64,000 bases of DNA from Paragemmobacter amnigenus (GTDB lineage: Bacteria > Pseudomonadota > Alphaproteobacteria > Rhodobacterales > Rhodobacteraceae): assembly GCF_009908265.2 (NCBI RefSeq), contig NZ_JAAATX020000013.1, forward strand, positions 91,207-155,206, in the 5' to 3' direction. The notes under the pieces are model-generated. The model did no database searches and was not told the DNA's origin. It was given only the letters and a program-made list of their open reading frames with translations. The position numbers and the translations under genes were made by a program. Below, piece after piece: positions 45,375 through 54,953 of this stretch; position 1 is the first letter of the stretch, and each line of letters opens with the position of its first letter.

Positions 45375-46933
45375 GCTTGCACGAAACGGTTGGCGCGGAA
45401 ATGGGTGCAGGACAGGCCGATCCGCGGCTGTCGGGGATCATAAAGCTGGCCATTCTGGCGGTGGGCGGGCAGGGCGGCGGGGTGCTGACCGGCTGGATCG
45501 AGGATCTGGCGCGCGCCAACGGCTATGCGGCGCAGGCGACATCGGTTGCAGGCGTGGCGCAGCGGACGGGGGCGACGGTCTATTACATCGAGATGGCCCC
45601 GCATCGGGCGGGCGAGCCGATGCCCATCTTCTCGCTGATGCCTGCGGCCGGTGATGTCGACGTCATGGTCACGGCCGAGATGATGGAGGCGGGCCGCGCG
45701 ATCATCCGCGGCTTCGTGACGCCGGACAGGACCGTGCTGATCACCTCGACCCATCGCGCGCTGGCGGTGTCGGAAAAGATGGTGCCGGGGGACGGGATCG
45801 CCTCCAGCGACGAGGTGATGGCGGCGGCAGAGGTTGCGGCGCGGCGGGTGATTGCGGCGGATTTCGACGCGCTGGCGGTGGCGAACGGGTCGGTGATTTC
45901 GGCGTCGCTCTTCGGGGCGCTGGCGGGGGCGGGGGTGCTGCCCTTTCCGCGCGAGGCCTTCGAGGCCGCGATCCGCGCAGGCGGCAAGGGGATCGAGGGG
46001 TCGCTGCGGGCCTTTGCGGCGGCCCATGACGTGGCAGCGAACCCTGTCAGGGAGGCTGCACCCGTGGTCGAGGCGCGGCCTGCGGCGCGGGTGACCGGCC
46101 CCGCGCGGCTGGTCGCGGAATGGGATCGGCTGGCGGCGCATGTGGCCGCGCTGCCCGCGCCGGTGGCGGAACTGGCCCTTCCGGGATTGCGGAAGGTCGT
46201 GGACTTTCAGGACCTTGCCTATGGGGCCGAATATCTGGACCGGCTGGCGGGCGTGATGGCGCGGGACGATGCCGCGCGCGGCTGGGCGCTGTCGCGCGAG
46301 GCGGCGAAATATATCGCCAATGCCATGGCCTATGACGACATTATCCGTGTCGCGGACCTGAAGACCCGCGCCCGCCGGTTCGACCGCATCCGCAAGGAGA
46401 TGCGGGTGAAGGAGGCGAATGTCCTGCACCTGACCGAATTCTTCCACCCCCGCGCGGAAGAGGTGGTGGGCATGTTCCCCGCCCGCCTTGGCGCAAGGGT
46501 CGAGGCGGACCCGAAATGGATGGCGCGGCTGGGCCGCTGGTTCGACAAGGGGCGGCGTCTGCGGACGGACAGCCTGACGGCCTTCGTCATCCTGCATGTG
46601 CTGGGCGGGATGAAGGGGTGGCGTCGCCGCACCCTGCGCCACGCGCAGGAACAGGCGCATCTGGCGCGCTGGCTGGAGGTGGCCTTGGGGCAGGTGGCGG
46701 GCAACTATGACCTTGCGGTGGAGCTGATCCGCTGCCGTCGCCTGATCAAGGGCTATTCCGACACCCATGCGCGGGGCCAGTCCAAATTCGACCGCGTGGT
46801 CGCCGCCTCGCTGCGGATCGCGGCGCGCGAGGATGCCGCCGACTGGTGCCGCCGCCTGCGCGAGGCGGCGCTGAAGGACGAAGAAGGCAAGGCGCTGGAC
46901 GGCGCCGTCCGGACGATCGACAGCTTCGCCTGA
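45371..46933 (+). CDS. iorB: Indolepyruvate oxidoreductase, beta subunit with DUF6537 extension
   Basis: 520-residue partner of the preceding gene. Residues about 25-215 are the gamma-type 2-oxoacid oxidoreductase domain (KLAILAVGGQGGGVLTGWI, then SVAGVAQRTGATVYYIEM). The rest is the DUF6537 domain found fused in aerobic proteobacterial IorB. The ATG at 45371 overlaps the alpha-subunit stop. It is last in the cyclase operon and followed by a hairpin/TATTTGGG element. Confidence 0.9.
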   Translation: MSLHETVGAEMGAGQADPRLSGIIKLAILAVGGQGGGVLTGWIEDLARANGYAAQATSVAGVAQRTGATVYYIEMAPHRAGEPMPIFSLMPAAGDVDVMVTAEMMEAGRAIIRGFVTPDRTVLITSTHRALAVSEKMVPGDGIASSDEVMAAAEVAARRVIAADFDALAVANGSVISASLFGALAGAGVLPFPREAFEAAIRAGGKGIEGSLRAFAAAHDVAANPVREAAPVVEARPAARVTGPARLVAEWDRLAAHVAALPAPVAELALPGLRKVVDFQDLAYGAEYLDRLAGVMARDDAARGWALSREAAKYIANAMAYDDIIRVADLKTRARRFDRIRKEMRVKEANVLHLTEFFHPRAEEVVGMFPARLGARVEADPKWMARLGRWFDKGRRLRTDSLTAFVILHVLGGMKGWRRRTLRHAQEQAHLARWLEVALGQVAGNYDLAVELIRCRRLIKGYSDTHARGQSKFDRVVAASLRIAAREDAADWCRRLREAALKDEEGKALDGAVRTIDSFA

Positions 46934-46940
46934 CACGCCC

Positions 46941-47010
46941 CTTCATCTCGGCCCAAATACTCACAGGGGGTGAATTGGCCGCAGGCCAAGAGGGGGCGCG
47001 TGCGCCCCCT
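46941..47010 (-). repeat. Composite extragenic element with two hairpins
   Basis: Between the convergent iorB and flavin-reductase genes. Read on the minus strand: hairpin AGGGGGCG / CGCCCCCT (47010-46991), hairpin TTGGCC-TGC-GGCCAA (46989-46975), CACCCCCTGTGAGTATTTGGG, then CCGAGATGAAG ending at 46941. The same modules occur on the plus strand at 54974-55029, and the last 20 bases match 37027-37008 exactly. The hairpins can end transcription from either side. Confidence 0.75.
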
Positions 47011-47014
47011 TCCG

Positions 47015-47506
47015 TCACGTCAAGGCGCGGTAGCCGCCGTTCCAGTAGATCAGCGCCCCGGCATCCGGCGTGGTGCTGATGGCGCGGACGCGGCCGATCA
47101 GGATGGAATGGGTGGCGCGGTCGATCATCTCTTCCACCGTGCAATCGAAGGCGGTGGGCGCACCTTTCAGCAGCCGCGCGCCGGTGACGGCGGTCTCCCA
47201 GTCTGCCCCGTCATAGCGCGCCGGACCCTTGACCCCGCCAAAGCCCGAGAACCGCTCCGCCACCGCCTGATGCGCCGCCCCCAGCGAGGACCAGCCGAAG
47301 CGGCCGTATTTCACCAGAAGTGGGTGGCTGGAGGACGTGCGGTTCACGCAGGCCAAGAGGAGCGGCGGATCGGCAGAGAGCGAGATGGCCGACGTAACGA
47401 CAAGGCCCGAGGCTTCGTCGCCGTCGCCTACGGTAATGACGCTGCAATTGCCTACGAAGGCGCGCATCGCGTCGCGGAAATCCTTGCCTGTCGGTTCTTC
47501 GGCCAT
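47015..47506 (-). CDS. Flavin reductase (RutF/HpaC-like)
   Basis: 163-residue NAD(P)H:flavin reductase of the split-barrel FMN family. Seen stretches include DFRDAMRAFVGNCSVITVGD, LVVTSAISLSADPPLLLACVN and a C-terminal HSILIGRVRAI. It would supply reduced flavin to the monooxygenase encoded 10 bases upstream in the same operon. The start at 47506 is the Met that opens the conserved domain. Confidence 0.87.
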   Translation of the reverse strand: MAEEPTGKDFRDAMRAFVGNCSVITVGDGDEASGLVVTSAISLSADPPLLLACVNRTSSSHPLLVKYGRFGWSSLGAAHQAVAERFSGFGGVKGPARYDGADWETAVTGARLLKGAPTAFDCTVEEMIDRATHSILIGRVRAISTTPDAGALIYWNGGYRALT

Positions 47507-47516
47507 TTTCGCCCCC

Positions 47517-48608
47517 TTACCTGATGCCTGCAGCTTCCAGTTTCGGCAGGACGTTATCGCGGAAATAGGGGAATTCCTCGACGTAATCGACGAAGGACAG
47601 GGTCGTCCCCGCAAAGCCCGCCGCGTGCAGTTTGAGAATCCCTTCCGCCACCTGATCGGGCGTGCCGATCAGCGGGAAGCCGCCATGCCCCAGCGCGAAG
47701 AGGTGCTTGATCTGCGCCAGCAGGTCATGCGGGAAGCTGTGGGCATGGGCGAATTGCAGGCGCACCAGATTGTCGACGGCATCGGTGTCGGCGTTCTGGA
47801 CGGCGGTGTAATCGGCATAGGCCTTTGCCTCTGCCTCGGTCGGGCGGCAGATGACGTGGCTGAAGGTCAGGACGTTCACGTCGCGCCCCTTGGCCTTGGC
47901 CTGCGCTTTCAGCTCCGCGATCTCGGCCTTTGACCGGTCGAGGTCGATGGCGGGGGTGAACAGGAAGTTGGCGTTGTCGGTGGCGAATTCGCGGCCCTGC
48001 GGGCTGCCGGCGGCGTTGATGATCGGGACGGAGCCGCGCAGGGGTTTGGGGTCGCCCTTGACCTTGGACGCCTTGAAATAGGTGCCGTTCCAGTCGAAAT
48101 GGTCGTCCGAGGTCCAGAGCTTGCGGATCAGGTCGAACCATTCCTGCGCATAGGCGTAGCGGGTTTCGTGATCGTCGGGCAGGGTCAGGCCCAGCGCCTC
48201 ATACTCCGGCTTGTTCCAGCCTGCGACGATGTTCAGCCCCGCGCGGCCGTGGCCGATCTGGTCGATCGTGGCCATCTGCTTGGCCACTACGACGGGGTGG
48301 TTGGCGGCGGTGTGGATGGTGGCGAAGACGGCGATGTTCTTGGTCGCGGCCAGCAATCCGGCGGCCCATGTCATGGTTTCAAGGACGCCGCCGTGGAAAT
48401 CCGTCTCGCCGCCGTAACCAATCCAGCGGGCGATGGGGAGCATGAAGTCGATCCCCGCATCATCCAGCATCCTTGCCAGTTTGAGGTTGTTGTCCCAGCT
48501 GTTGACCCAGCGTTCGGGCGCCTTGGTGGGCGTCATCCCGGATGAGCAGTTGGTCGAGAAGGTGCCAAGGCGAAAGCGATCGCCCGAGAGCATCGGGTGG
48601 TGTGGCAT
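47517..48608 (-). CDS. Luciferase-like (LLM-class) flavin-dependent monooxygenase
   Basis: 363-residue TIM-barrel flavoenzyme. Family features are FRLGTFSTNCSSG near the start, AVFATIHTAANHPVVVAKQM, GRAGLNIVAGWNKPEYEALG and INAAGSPQGREFA. It resembles RutA, SfnG and related two-component monooxygenases that cleave C-N or C-S bonds with reduced FMN. Its partner flavin reductase is next in the operon. There is no other rut gene, so uracil use is not supported. A winged-helix regulator is divergent. Confidence 0.86.
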   Translation of the reverse strand: MPHHPMLSGDRFRLGTFSTNCSSGMTPTKAPERWVNSWDNNLKLARMLDDAGIDFMLPIARWIGYGGETDFHGGVLETMTWAAGLLAATKNIAVFATIHTAANHPVVVAKQMATIDQIGHGRAGLNIVAGWNKPEYEALGLTLPDDHETRYAYAQEWFDLIRKLWTSDDHFDWNGTYFKASKVKGDPKPLRGSVPIINAAGSPQGREFATDNANFLFTPAIDLDRSKAEIAELKAQAKAKGRDVNVLTFSHVICRPTEAEAKAYADYTAVQNADTDAVDNLVRLQFAHAHSFPHDLLAQIKHLFALGHGGFPLIGTPDQVAEGILKLHAAGFAGTTLSFVDYVEEFPYFRDNVLPKLEAAGIR

Positions 48609-48726
48609 TGTCAGCAGTCCCTGTTGGAGTTTTGGAAGTATTTTATGTTTGAAAGTCTATCGTAAAATCCATTTGCGTCAACGGTCCGTCGCGGTGATGG
48701 TCAAGGGAACGGGGGGGCGGAATGCG
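48609..48726. promoter_or_regulatory. Divergent control region of the monooxygenase and its winged-helix regulator
   Basis: The AT-rich core (48632-48675) holds ATTTTA (48640-48645) and TAAAAT (48663-48668), a 6-bp inverted repeat 17 bases apart, plus TTTGAAAG between them. It is a candidate site for the divergently encoded regulator. Confidence 0.4.
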
Positions 48727-49281
48727 ATGGCGGAAAAGAATCTTCAAATTCAAAATGATGCGGCCACGCCCGGTCTGGACTGGCACTGGCATCTGGCCGA
48801 AGGGCCGGTCGAGGTGGACACGACCGAACTGGAATTCGCGCTGATGCGGACCTTCGAGGGATTCGGGCGGTGGCAGTCGGAATGTCTGGCCTCGGTCTGT
48901 GATCTGGCGGCAACGGGGCCGGAGAATGCTCTGTTGTACATCATCCGGATGAATGACCGCCCGAAGACGATCAAGGATCTGGCGCGGCTGACGAACAGGG
49001 ACGACGTGCCGAACATCCAGTATTCCCTTCGCAAGTTGATAGGGGCGGGGTTGATCATCCGTAAAGGCGCGGGACGGTCGGGCGTGACCTATGAGGTGAC
49101 AGCGGAAGGGCGGCGCGTGACGGATGATTACGGCGCGCTGCGGCGGCGGCTGTTGATCCAGGCGGTGGCCAATGTGCCGGGGTTTTCGGACCGGCTGGCT
49201 GAGGCGACACGGGCGCTGAACCTGCTGTCGGGGATCTACGAGGAAATCTCGCGCGTTGCGGCGACGCACCGGCGGGGATGA
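48727..49281 (+). CDS. Winged-helix (MarR-like) transcriptional regulator
   Basis: 184 residues. An N-terminal extension is followed by a winged helix-turn-helix (TIKDLARLTNRDDVPNIQYS, then GLIIRKGAGRSGVTYEVTAEG). It belongs to a group commonly found beside flavin reductase/monooxygenase pairs, and its divergent position here points to that operon. I take ATG 48727 after a GGGGGG run; an ATG 33 bases earlier is possible. Confidence 0.8.
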   Translation: MAEKNLQIQNDAATPGLDWHWHLAEGPVEVDTTELEFALMRTFEGFGRWQSECLASVCDLAATGPENALLYIIRMNDRPKTIKDLARLTNRDDVPNIQYSLRKLIGAGLIIRKGAGRSGVTYEVTAEGRRVTDDYGALRRRLLIQAVANVPGFSDRLAEATRALNLLSGIYEEISRVAATHRRG

Positions 49282-49314
49282 CGGGGGCCGTAACTTGGTC
49301 CGTCACGGGGCCCG

Positions 49315-50427
49315 TTACTGGGCCAGTGCGGGGGCCGGCAGGTAGCGCGATTTCAGATATGCGGGGGCGGATCGTTCAAGGTCTGCAAGGGTTTGCAGGA
49401 TGCGCTGCGGGCCGTGGCTGTGCAGGATCTCGAACGGGCCGCGCGGGAAATTCAGACCCAGTCTGAGCGCCGTGTCGATGCCCTCGGTCGTGGTGCCGCC
49501 TTCGGCGAGGAGCCATGCCCCCTCGTTCACCAGAGTGGCCTCGATCCGCAGGGCGATGCTGGCGGCATCGGCAGGGGGCGCGACGGGTTCGGCGGGAAAG
49601 ACAAACCCTTTCATGGCTTTGCGGCCAAGGTGGCCCTTGGCGACCTGTGCCCTGAGCGCGTCGAAGACGTGGTAGCGCGGGTGGTTGCCCATGGCCGAGG
49701 CGAGGCTTTCGGTGGCGGCAAGGTTGATGTCGGCGCCCACGAGGTCGATCAGGGCGAAGGGGCCGAGGCGGTAGCCGGCGGCCAGCATGGCGGCGTCGAT
49801 TTCGGCGGGGGTGCGGCCTTCCTCGAGGAGGGCGAGCGCCTCGCCGTAGAAGGGGCGGGCGCAGCGGTTGACGATGAAACCGGGGCGGTCGGCGCATTGG
49901 ATGACGGTCTTGCCTGTGGCTTCGGTCAGGCGGCGGGCGGTGGCGAGCGCGTCGGGGGCGGTGCCGCCATGGGGGGCGAGTTCGACCAGACGCATCACGG
50001 GGGCGGGGTTGAAGAAGTGCAGACCCAAGAGCCGGTCGGGGCGCGACAGGCCCGCCGCGATGGCCGTGACCGAGAGGGAGGAGGTATTCGTCGCCATCAC
50101 GGCGTCAGGGGCAAGCCGTTGTTCCAGTTGCGAAAAGACGGATTGCTTGACATCCAGCCGTTCCACCACCGCCTCGATCACCAGTGTCGCGGGGGCGAGG
50201 TCGGGGATGGTTCCGGTGATGGTCAGGCGGGACAGGATGGCGTCTTTTTCGCCTTCGGTCATCGCGCCCTTGGCTATGCGGGGGGCGAAGTTTGCGGCAA
50301 GGCGGGCGGGGGCCGAGGCGCGCATGTCGGCGCTGGAATCGGTGGCGAGGACGGGATGGCCCGCCTGTGCGAAGACCTGCGCGATGCCGAGTCCCATGGC
50401 GCCGAGGCCGATGATGGCGATGGTCAT
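49315..50427 (-). CDS. 3-hydroxyacyl-CoA dehydrogenase
   Basis: 370-residue NAD-dependent enzyme oxidising a 3-hydroxyacyl-CoA. The Rossmann motif is [18 protein letters not shown]. The catalytic His is in [11 protein letters not shown], and [16 protein letters not shown] links to two repeats of the C-terminal helical domain, the second truncated. It is divergent from the aryl-CoA monooxygenase/reductase gene. In aerobic anthranilate clusters such a gene serves the beta-oxidation-like steps after ring reduction. Facing hairpin-forming GTAAC/GTTAC repeats lie just beyond its stop. Confidence 0.92.
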   Translation of the reverse strand: MTIAIIGLGAMGLGIAQVFAQAGHPVLATDSSADMRASAPARLAANFAPRIAKGAMTEGEKDAILSRLTITGTIPDLAPATLVIEAVVERLDVKQSVFSQLEQRLAPDAVMATNTSSLSVTAIAAGLSRPDRLLGLHFFNPAPVMRLVELAPHGGTAPDALATARRLTEATGKTVIQCADRPGFIVNRCARPFYGEALALLEEGRTPAEIDAAMLAAGYRLGPFALIDLVGADINLAATESLASAMGNHPRYHVFDALRAQVAKGHLGRKAMKGFVFPAEPVAPPADAASIALRIEATLVNEGAWLLAEGGTTTEGIDTALRLGLNFPRGPFEILHSHGPQRILQTLADLERSAPAYLKSRYLPAPALAQ

Positions 50428-50597
50428 TTGGCAGTGGACTCCGGTTTCGGGGTGTACCGATGGCTGTGCCGACGGTTGTACCGCAACCTGTCAGCACGCA
50501 GCGCGCGGTGGGGCGCGGTTCCGGCAACGGGCAAGGGGGGCGGGGTTTCGCGGGGCATGGGGGCATCTTCGCGGGCTGCGACAAAATTTCAAGCCCG

Positions 50598-50617
50598 AAA
50601 ATTTCAAACTTGAAATT
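50598..50617. promoter_or_regulatory. Palindromic candidate MarR operator upstream of the aryl-CoA monooxygenase gene
   Basis: AATTTCAA (50600-50607) and TTGAAATT (50610-50617) form a perfect 8-bp inverted repeat with a 2-base centre, the size of a MarR site. A second AAAATTTCAA half lies at 50583-50592, in phase at 15 bases. It sits 66 bases before the ATG at 50684, in the divergent gap 50428-50683. The likely binder is the MarR protein at 53706. The rest of the gap shows no gene. Confidence 0.55.
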
Positions 50618-50683
50618 GTTTGCCGCCGGTGCCAGCCTTGGCCGCGAGGGGCGCATGTCGCGCCGCAGATGGGATTCCGGTCG

Positions 50684-52969
50684 ATGAAGATTCTCTGCCT
50701 TGGGGGTGGTCCTGCGGGACTGTATTTCGCGATCTCGATGAAGCTGCGCGATCCGTCGCATCAGGTGACGGTGCTGGAGCGCAACCGCGCCAATGACACC
50801 TTCGGCTGGGGGGTGGTGCTTTCTGATGATGCGCTGGGGCGGATGGCGAAGAATGACCCCGTCTCGACCCAGTCGATCCGGGACCATTTCGCCTATTGGG
50901 ACGATATCGCGGTCGTGCATGACGGGGTGCGGACGGTGTCGGGCGGGCACGGGTTCGCCGGGATCGGGCGCAAGCAGATGCTGATCCTGTTGCAGGCCCG
51001 CGCGTGGGAGCTGGGCGTGGACCTGCGCTTTGAAACGGAGTTCAAGTCGGCGGAGGAGTATCGGGCGGAATACGATCTGGTCGTGGCGTCGGACGGGATC
51101 AATTCGGCGGTGCGGCGGGAATATGAGGCGGTCTTCCAGCCCGATATCGACATGCGGCTGTGCAAGTTCGTCTGGCTGGGCACGCAACAGAAATTCGACG
51201 ATGCCTTCACCTTCATCTTCGAGAAGACGGAGCATGGATGGGTCTGGGCCCATGCCTACCAGTTCGACGACAAGACCGCGACCTTCATCGTCGAAATGGC
51301 GCAGGAGACGTGGGACCGCTGGGGCTTTGCCGACATGTCCAAGGAGGACACGGTGGAGACCTGCCGCAAGATATTCGCGCGGCATCTGGGCGGGCATGAG
51401 CTGATTTCCAACGCGGCGCATCTGCGCGGATCGGCGGTGTGGATGAACTTCCCCCGCGTGATCTGCGGGACGTGGTATCATGAAAACGTGGTGCTGATGG
51501 GGGATGCGGCGGCGACGGGGCATTTCTCCATCGGGTCGGGGACGCGGTTGGCATTTGATAGCGCGATCGCGCTGGCCGAGTATCTGCACAGCGAGCCGAC
51601 GATGGAGGGCGCGTTCCAGCGCTATCAGGAGGAGCGGCGGGTGGAGGTGTTGCGGCTGCAATCGGCGGCGCGCAACAGTCTGGAATGGTTCGAGCAGGTG
51701 GAGCGTTATCTGGACCTGCCGCCGGAGCAGTTCGCCTATTCCCTGCTGACCCGCAGCCAGCGGATCAGCCACGAGAACCTGCGGCTGCGCGATCCGGCGT
51801 GGCTGCGCCGGACCGAGGACTGGTTCCAGCGGCAGGCGGGCGGCGAGGAGGGGCGCGCGCCGATGTTCGCGCCGTTCCGGCTGCGCGACATGGCGTTGAA
51901 GAACCGTGTCGTGGTGTCGCCCATGGCGCAATACAAGGCGGTGGAGGGCTGCCCAACCGACTGGCATCTGGTGCATTACGGCGAACGCGCCAAGGGGGGC
52001 GCGGGGCTGGTCTATACGGAAATGACCTGCACGAGCGCGCAGGGGCGCATCACGCCGGGCTGTCCGGGGCTTTATGCGCCGGAACATGAGGCGGCGTGGA
52101 AGCGGGTGGTCGATTTCGTCCATGCCGAGACGGATGCGAAGATCTGCTGCCAGATCGGCCATGCGGGGCGGAAGGCGTCCACTCAGGTCGGCTGGGAGGA
52201 CGGCGACGCGCCGCTGACGGCGGGGAATTGGGAGATCATCGGGCCCTCTGCGCTGCCGTGGTCTTCGCGCAATGCCGTGCCGCGCGAGATGACGCGGGCG
52301 GATATGGAGGCGGTGACGGCGGAATTCGTGGCGGCGACGCAGATGGCGCGGCGGGCGGGGTTTGACATGATCGAACTTCACGCGGCGCATGGATATCTGG
52401 TTTCGTCCTTCATCAGCCCGAAATCGAACATTCGTACCGATGCCTATGGCGGAAGCCTTGAGAACCGGATGCGCTGGCCGCTGGAGGTGCTGCGCGCGAT
52501 GCGGGCGGCTTGGGGCGAGGAGAAGCCGCTGTCGGTCAGGATTTCCGCCACCGACTGGGTCGGGGATGAGGGCGTGACGCCGGACGAGGCGGTGGAGATC
52601 GCGCGGATGTTTGCGGGCGCGGGGGCGGATATCATCGACGTCTCGGCCGGGCAGACGTCGGTCGATGCGCGGCCGGTCTATGGGCGGATGTTCCAGACGC
52701 CGTTCAGCGACCGTATCCGCAACGAGGCGGGGATTGCGACCATGGCGGTGGGGAACATCACCGAACCCGACCATGTGAATTCCATCCTGCTGGCGGGGCG
52801 GGCGGATCTGGTTTGCCTCGCGCGGCCGCATCTGGCGAACCCCTATTGGACATTGCATGCGGCGGTGGCGATGGGGGATGCTGCGACGGCATGGCCGCTC
52901 CCGTATCTGGCGGGGCGCGACCAGATGCGGCGGTTGCGCGAGAAGGCGGTCGAGGTGATCCGGGCATGA
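50684..52969 (+). CDS. Bifunctional aryl-CoA monooxygenase/reductase (2-aminobenzoyl-CoA or salicylyl-CoA type)
   Basis: 761-residue fusion. Residues 1-385 are a flavin monooxygenase ([15 protein letters not shown] at the start, [14 protein letters not shown] near residue 275). Residues 390-761 are an old-yellow-enzyme-type reductase ([11 protein letters not shown], then [17 protein letters not shown] and DAYGGS). This fusion is known from 2-aminobenzoyl-CoA monooxygenase/reductase, which hydroxylates and then dearomatises anthraniloyl-CoA, and from salicylyl-CoA 5-hydroxylase annotations. The RidA and beta-oxidation genes downstream favour the anthranilate route. It is first in a coupled operon. 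Confidence 0.88.
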   Translation: MKILCLGGGPAGLYFAISMKLRDPSHQVTVLERNRANDTFGWGVVLSDDALGRMAKNDPVSTQSIRDHFAYWDDIAVVHDGVRTVSGGHGFAGIGRKQMLILLQARAWELGVDLRFETEFKSAEEYRAEYDLVVASDGINSAVRREYEAVFQPDIDMRLCKFVWLGTQQKFDDAFTFIFEKTEHGWVWAHAYQFDDKTATFIVEMAQETWDRWGFADMSKEDTVETCRKIFARHLGGHELISNAAHLRGSAVWMNFPRVICGTWYHENVVLMGDAAATGHFSIGSGTRLAFDSAIALAEYLHSEPTMEGAFQRYQEERRVEVLRLQSAARNSLEWFEQVERYLDLPPEQFAYSLLTRSQRISHENLRLRDPAWLRRTEDWFQRQAGGEEGRAPMFAPFRLRDMALKNRVVVSPMAQYKAVEGCPTDWHLVHYGERAKGGAGLVYTEMTCTSAQGRITPGCPGLYAPEHEAAWKRVVDFVHAETDAKICCQIGHAGRKASTQVGWEDGDAPLTAGNWEIIGPSALPWSSRNAVPREMTRADMEAVTAEFVAATQMARRAGFDMIELHAAHGYLVSSFISPKSNIRTDAYGGSLENRMRWPLEVLRAMRAAWGEEKPLSVRISATDWVGDEGVTPDEAVEIARMFAGAGADIIDVSAGQTSVDARPVYGRMFQTPFSDRIRNEAGIATMAVGNITEPDHVNSILLAGRADLVCLARPHLANPYWTLHAAVAMGDAATAWPLPYLAGRDQMRRLREKAVEVIRA

Positions 52970-53709
52970 GTGTCGAGGGGCGGCGGGTTCTGGTCACGGG
53001 GGGCGGGTCGGGCGCGGGGGCGGACCTTGCGCTGGGATTTGCCCGTGCGGGGGCGGCCGAGGTGGTGATCTGCGGGCGGCGGGTGGCGGCGCTGGAGGCG
53101 GTCGCCGCGCGGCATCCGGCCATCCGCGCGCTGCCCTGTGACGTGACCGACGAGGCGTCGGTGCAGGCGCTGTTTGCGGAAGCGGGGCGGGTGGATGTGG
53201 TGGTGGCCAATGCGGGGGCGGCAGATAGCGCGGTGCTGGCCAAGACGACGCTTGCGCAGTGGAATGCGATGATCGCGGTGAATTTGACGGGGGTGTTCCT
53301 GGCCTTTCGCGAAGGGCTGCGGCAGTTCGACGGCTGGGGGCGGTTGATCGCGGTGGCCTCGACCGCCGGGGTGAAGGGCTATGCGAAGGTCGCCCCTTAT
53401 GCGGCGGCGAAGCATGGGGTGATGGGGTTGGTGCGGTCCGTCGCGCTGGAGGTGGCGCGGGGGAAGGTGACGGCGAATGCGATCTGTCCGGGGTTTCTGG
53501 ATACCGAGATGACGGAGCAGTCCATTCGCGTGATTTCGGAGAAGACGGGGAAGACGGCGGCGCAGGCGCGGGCGGCGCTGGAAGGGATTAGCCCGCAGGG
53601 GCGGCTGTATCGGCCCGACGAGGTGACGTCGGCGGCCCTGTGGCTGTGTTCCGAGGGGGCGGCGGGGGTGAACGGGCAGGGGATCGTGATTTCGGGGGGC
53701 GAGGTGTGA
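52966..53709 (+). CDS. SDR-family NAD(P)-dependent dehydrogenase
   Basis: 247-residue short-chain dehydrogenase with the coenzyme motif TGGGSGAG (residues 12-19), NAG at VANAGAA, the catalytic Ser/Tyr/Lys in [19 protein letters not shown], and PGFLDTEM. It overlaps the upstream fusion gene and the downstream MarR gene by 4 bases each. It probably oxidises or reduces a ring-derived hydroxyacyl intermediate of the same pathway. Confidence 0.9.
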   Translation: MSVEGRRVLVTGGGSGAGADLALGFARAGAAEVVICGRRVAALEAVAARHPAIRALPCDVTDEASVQALFAEAGRVDVVVANAGAADSAVLAKTTLAQWNAMIAVNLTGVFLAFREGLRQFDGWGRLIAVASTAGVKGYAKVAPYAAAKHGVMGLVRSVALEVARGKVTANAICPGFLDTEMTEQSIRVISEKTGKTAAQARAALEGISPQGRLYRPDEVTSAALWLCSEGAAGVNGQGIVISGGEV

Positions 53710-54140
53710 CGGACGCGCTTTCCAAACGGCGGTTGAAGATGTGGATCCGGCTGCTGGGCGTGACCCGCGCGGCGGAGGGGGAGTTGCGCGAGTTCCTGCG
53801 GGTGGAGCATGGGACGACCCTGCCGCGGTTCGACGTGATGGCGGCGCTGTACCGGCGGCGTGACGGTGTCACGATGAGCGAGTTGAGCCGGATGCTGCTG
53901 GTGTCGAACGGCAATGCGACGACGGTGGTGGACCGGCTGGAGGCGGATGGTCTGGTGCGGCGGACGCCGTCCGAGACGGACCGGCGGACGGTGTTCGTGG
54001 CGCTGACGCCCGAGGGGCTGGCGCAGTTCGAGGGGCTGGCGGCGGGGCACGAGGCGCAGGTGGCGCGGATGTTCGGCGGGCTGTCGGAGGCCGATCTGGA
54101 TGCGCTGACCGAGATATTGAAGCGGATGGGGGCGGCGTGA
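53706..54140 (+). CDS. MarR-family transcriptional regulator of the aryl-CoA operon
   Basis: 144 residues from the GTG at 53706, which overlaps the SDR stop (GTGTGA); no ATG fits better. The winged helix is clear: [30 protein letters not shown] with the wing [15 protein letters not shown] (shown here in parts, residues 53-103). It is embedded in the operon and likely represses it through the palindrome at 50600-50617, released by an aryl-CoA as in related MarR regulators of aromatic-CoA pathways. Confidence 0.88.
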   Translation: MTDALSKRRLKMWIRLLGVTRAAEGELREFLRVEHGTTLPRFDVMAALYRRRDGVTMSELSRMLLVSNGNATTVVDRLEADGLVRRTPSETDRRTVFVALTPEGLAQFEGLAAGHEAQVARMFGGLSEADLDALTEILKRMGAA

Positions 54141-54952
54141 TGGGCGCGATGGCTGGGTTGAAGCCCGAACATTTCCTGTGGGACGTGGCGGATCGGGTGG
54201 CGGTGGTGCGGCTGAACCGGCCGGAGCGGAAGAATCCGCTGACCTTCGAGAGCTATGCCGAGTTGCGCGATACCTTCCGCGCGCTGGTCTATGCCACGGA
54301 TGTGGATGTGGTGGTGATTGCCTCCAACGGGGGGAATTTCTGCTCCGGCGGGGATGTGCATGACATCATCGGCCCGCTGGTGGGCATGGAGATGAAGGAG
54401 TTGCTGGCCTTTACCCGCATGACGGGCGATCTGGTCAAGGCGATGATCGGCTGCGGCAAGCCCGTCATCGCGGCGGTGGACGGGGTCTGCGTGGGGGCGG
54501 GGGCGATCATGGCGATGGCATCCGACCTGCGGCTGGCGACACCGGCGGCGAAATGTGCCTTCCTGTTCACGCGCGTGGGGCTGGCGGGCTGTGATATGGG
54601 CGCCTGTGCCATGCTGCCGCGGATCATCGGGCAGGGGCGGGCGGCGGAGCTTCTCTATACCGGCCGTGTGATGCGGGCGGAGGAAGGCGAGCGGTGGGGG
54701 TTCTGGAACGCGCTTCATCCGGCGGAGGAGCTGGAGGCGGCGGCGATGCAGCTTGCGCGGCAACTGGCGGCGGGGCCGACCTTCGCGCATGGGATCACCA
54801 AGACCCAGCTCAATCAGGAATGGAACATGGGGCTGGAGCAGGCGATCGAGGCCGAGGCGCAGGCGCAGGCGATCTGCATGCAGACGCGGGATTTCGAGCG
54901 GGCCTATCACGCCTTCGTCGCCAAGGAGACGCCGGTGTTTCGCGGGGATTGA
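54140..54952 (+). CDS. Enoyl-CoA hydratase/isomerase family protein
   Basis: 270-residue crotonase-fold enzyme. The oxyanion-hole segments are [14 protein letters not shown] (near residue 65) and [20 protein letters not shown] (near residue 118). It adds water to, or rearranges, an enoyl-CoA of the ring-cleavage sequence. The ATG at 54140 overlaps the MarR stop; a GTG at 54137 is possible. It is followed by a triple-hairpin extragenic element rather than directly by the next gene. Confidence 0.9.
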   Translation: MGAMAGLKPEHFLWDVADRVAVVRLNRPERKNPLTFESYAELRDTFRALVYATDVDVVVIASNGGNFCSGGDVHDIIGPLVGMEMKELLAFTRMTGDLVKAMIGCGKPVIAAVDGVCVGAGAIMAMASDLRLATPAAKCAFLFTRVGLAGCDMGACAMLPRIIGQGRAAELLYTGRVMRAEEGERWGFWNALHPAEELEAAAMQLARQLAAGPTFAHGITKTQLNQEWNMGLEQAIEAEAQAQAICMQTRDFERAYHAFVAKETPVFRGD

Positions 54953-54953
54953 C

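Noticed and set aside
47015..48608. Rut pyrimidine degradation operon
   Set aside because: Only RutA- and RutF-like proteins are present; rutB-E and rutG are missing, so uracil catabolism is not supported.
50105..52858. 917-residue minus-strand frame opposite the aryl-CoA monooxygenase
   Set aside because: Arg/His/Pro-rich shadow of a well-recognised fusion enzyme.
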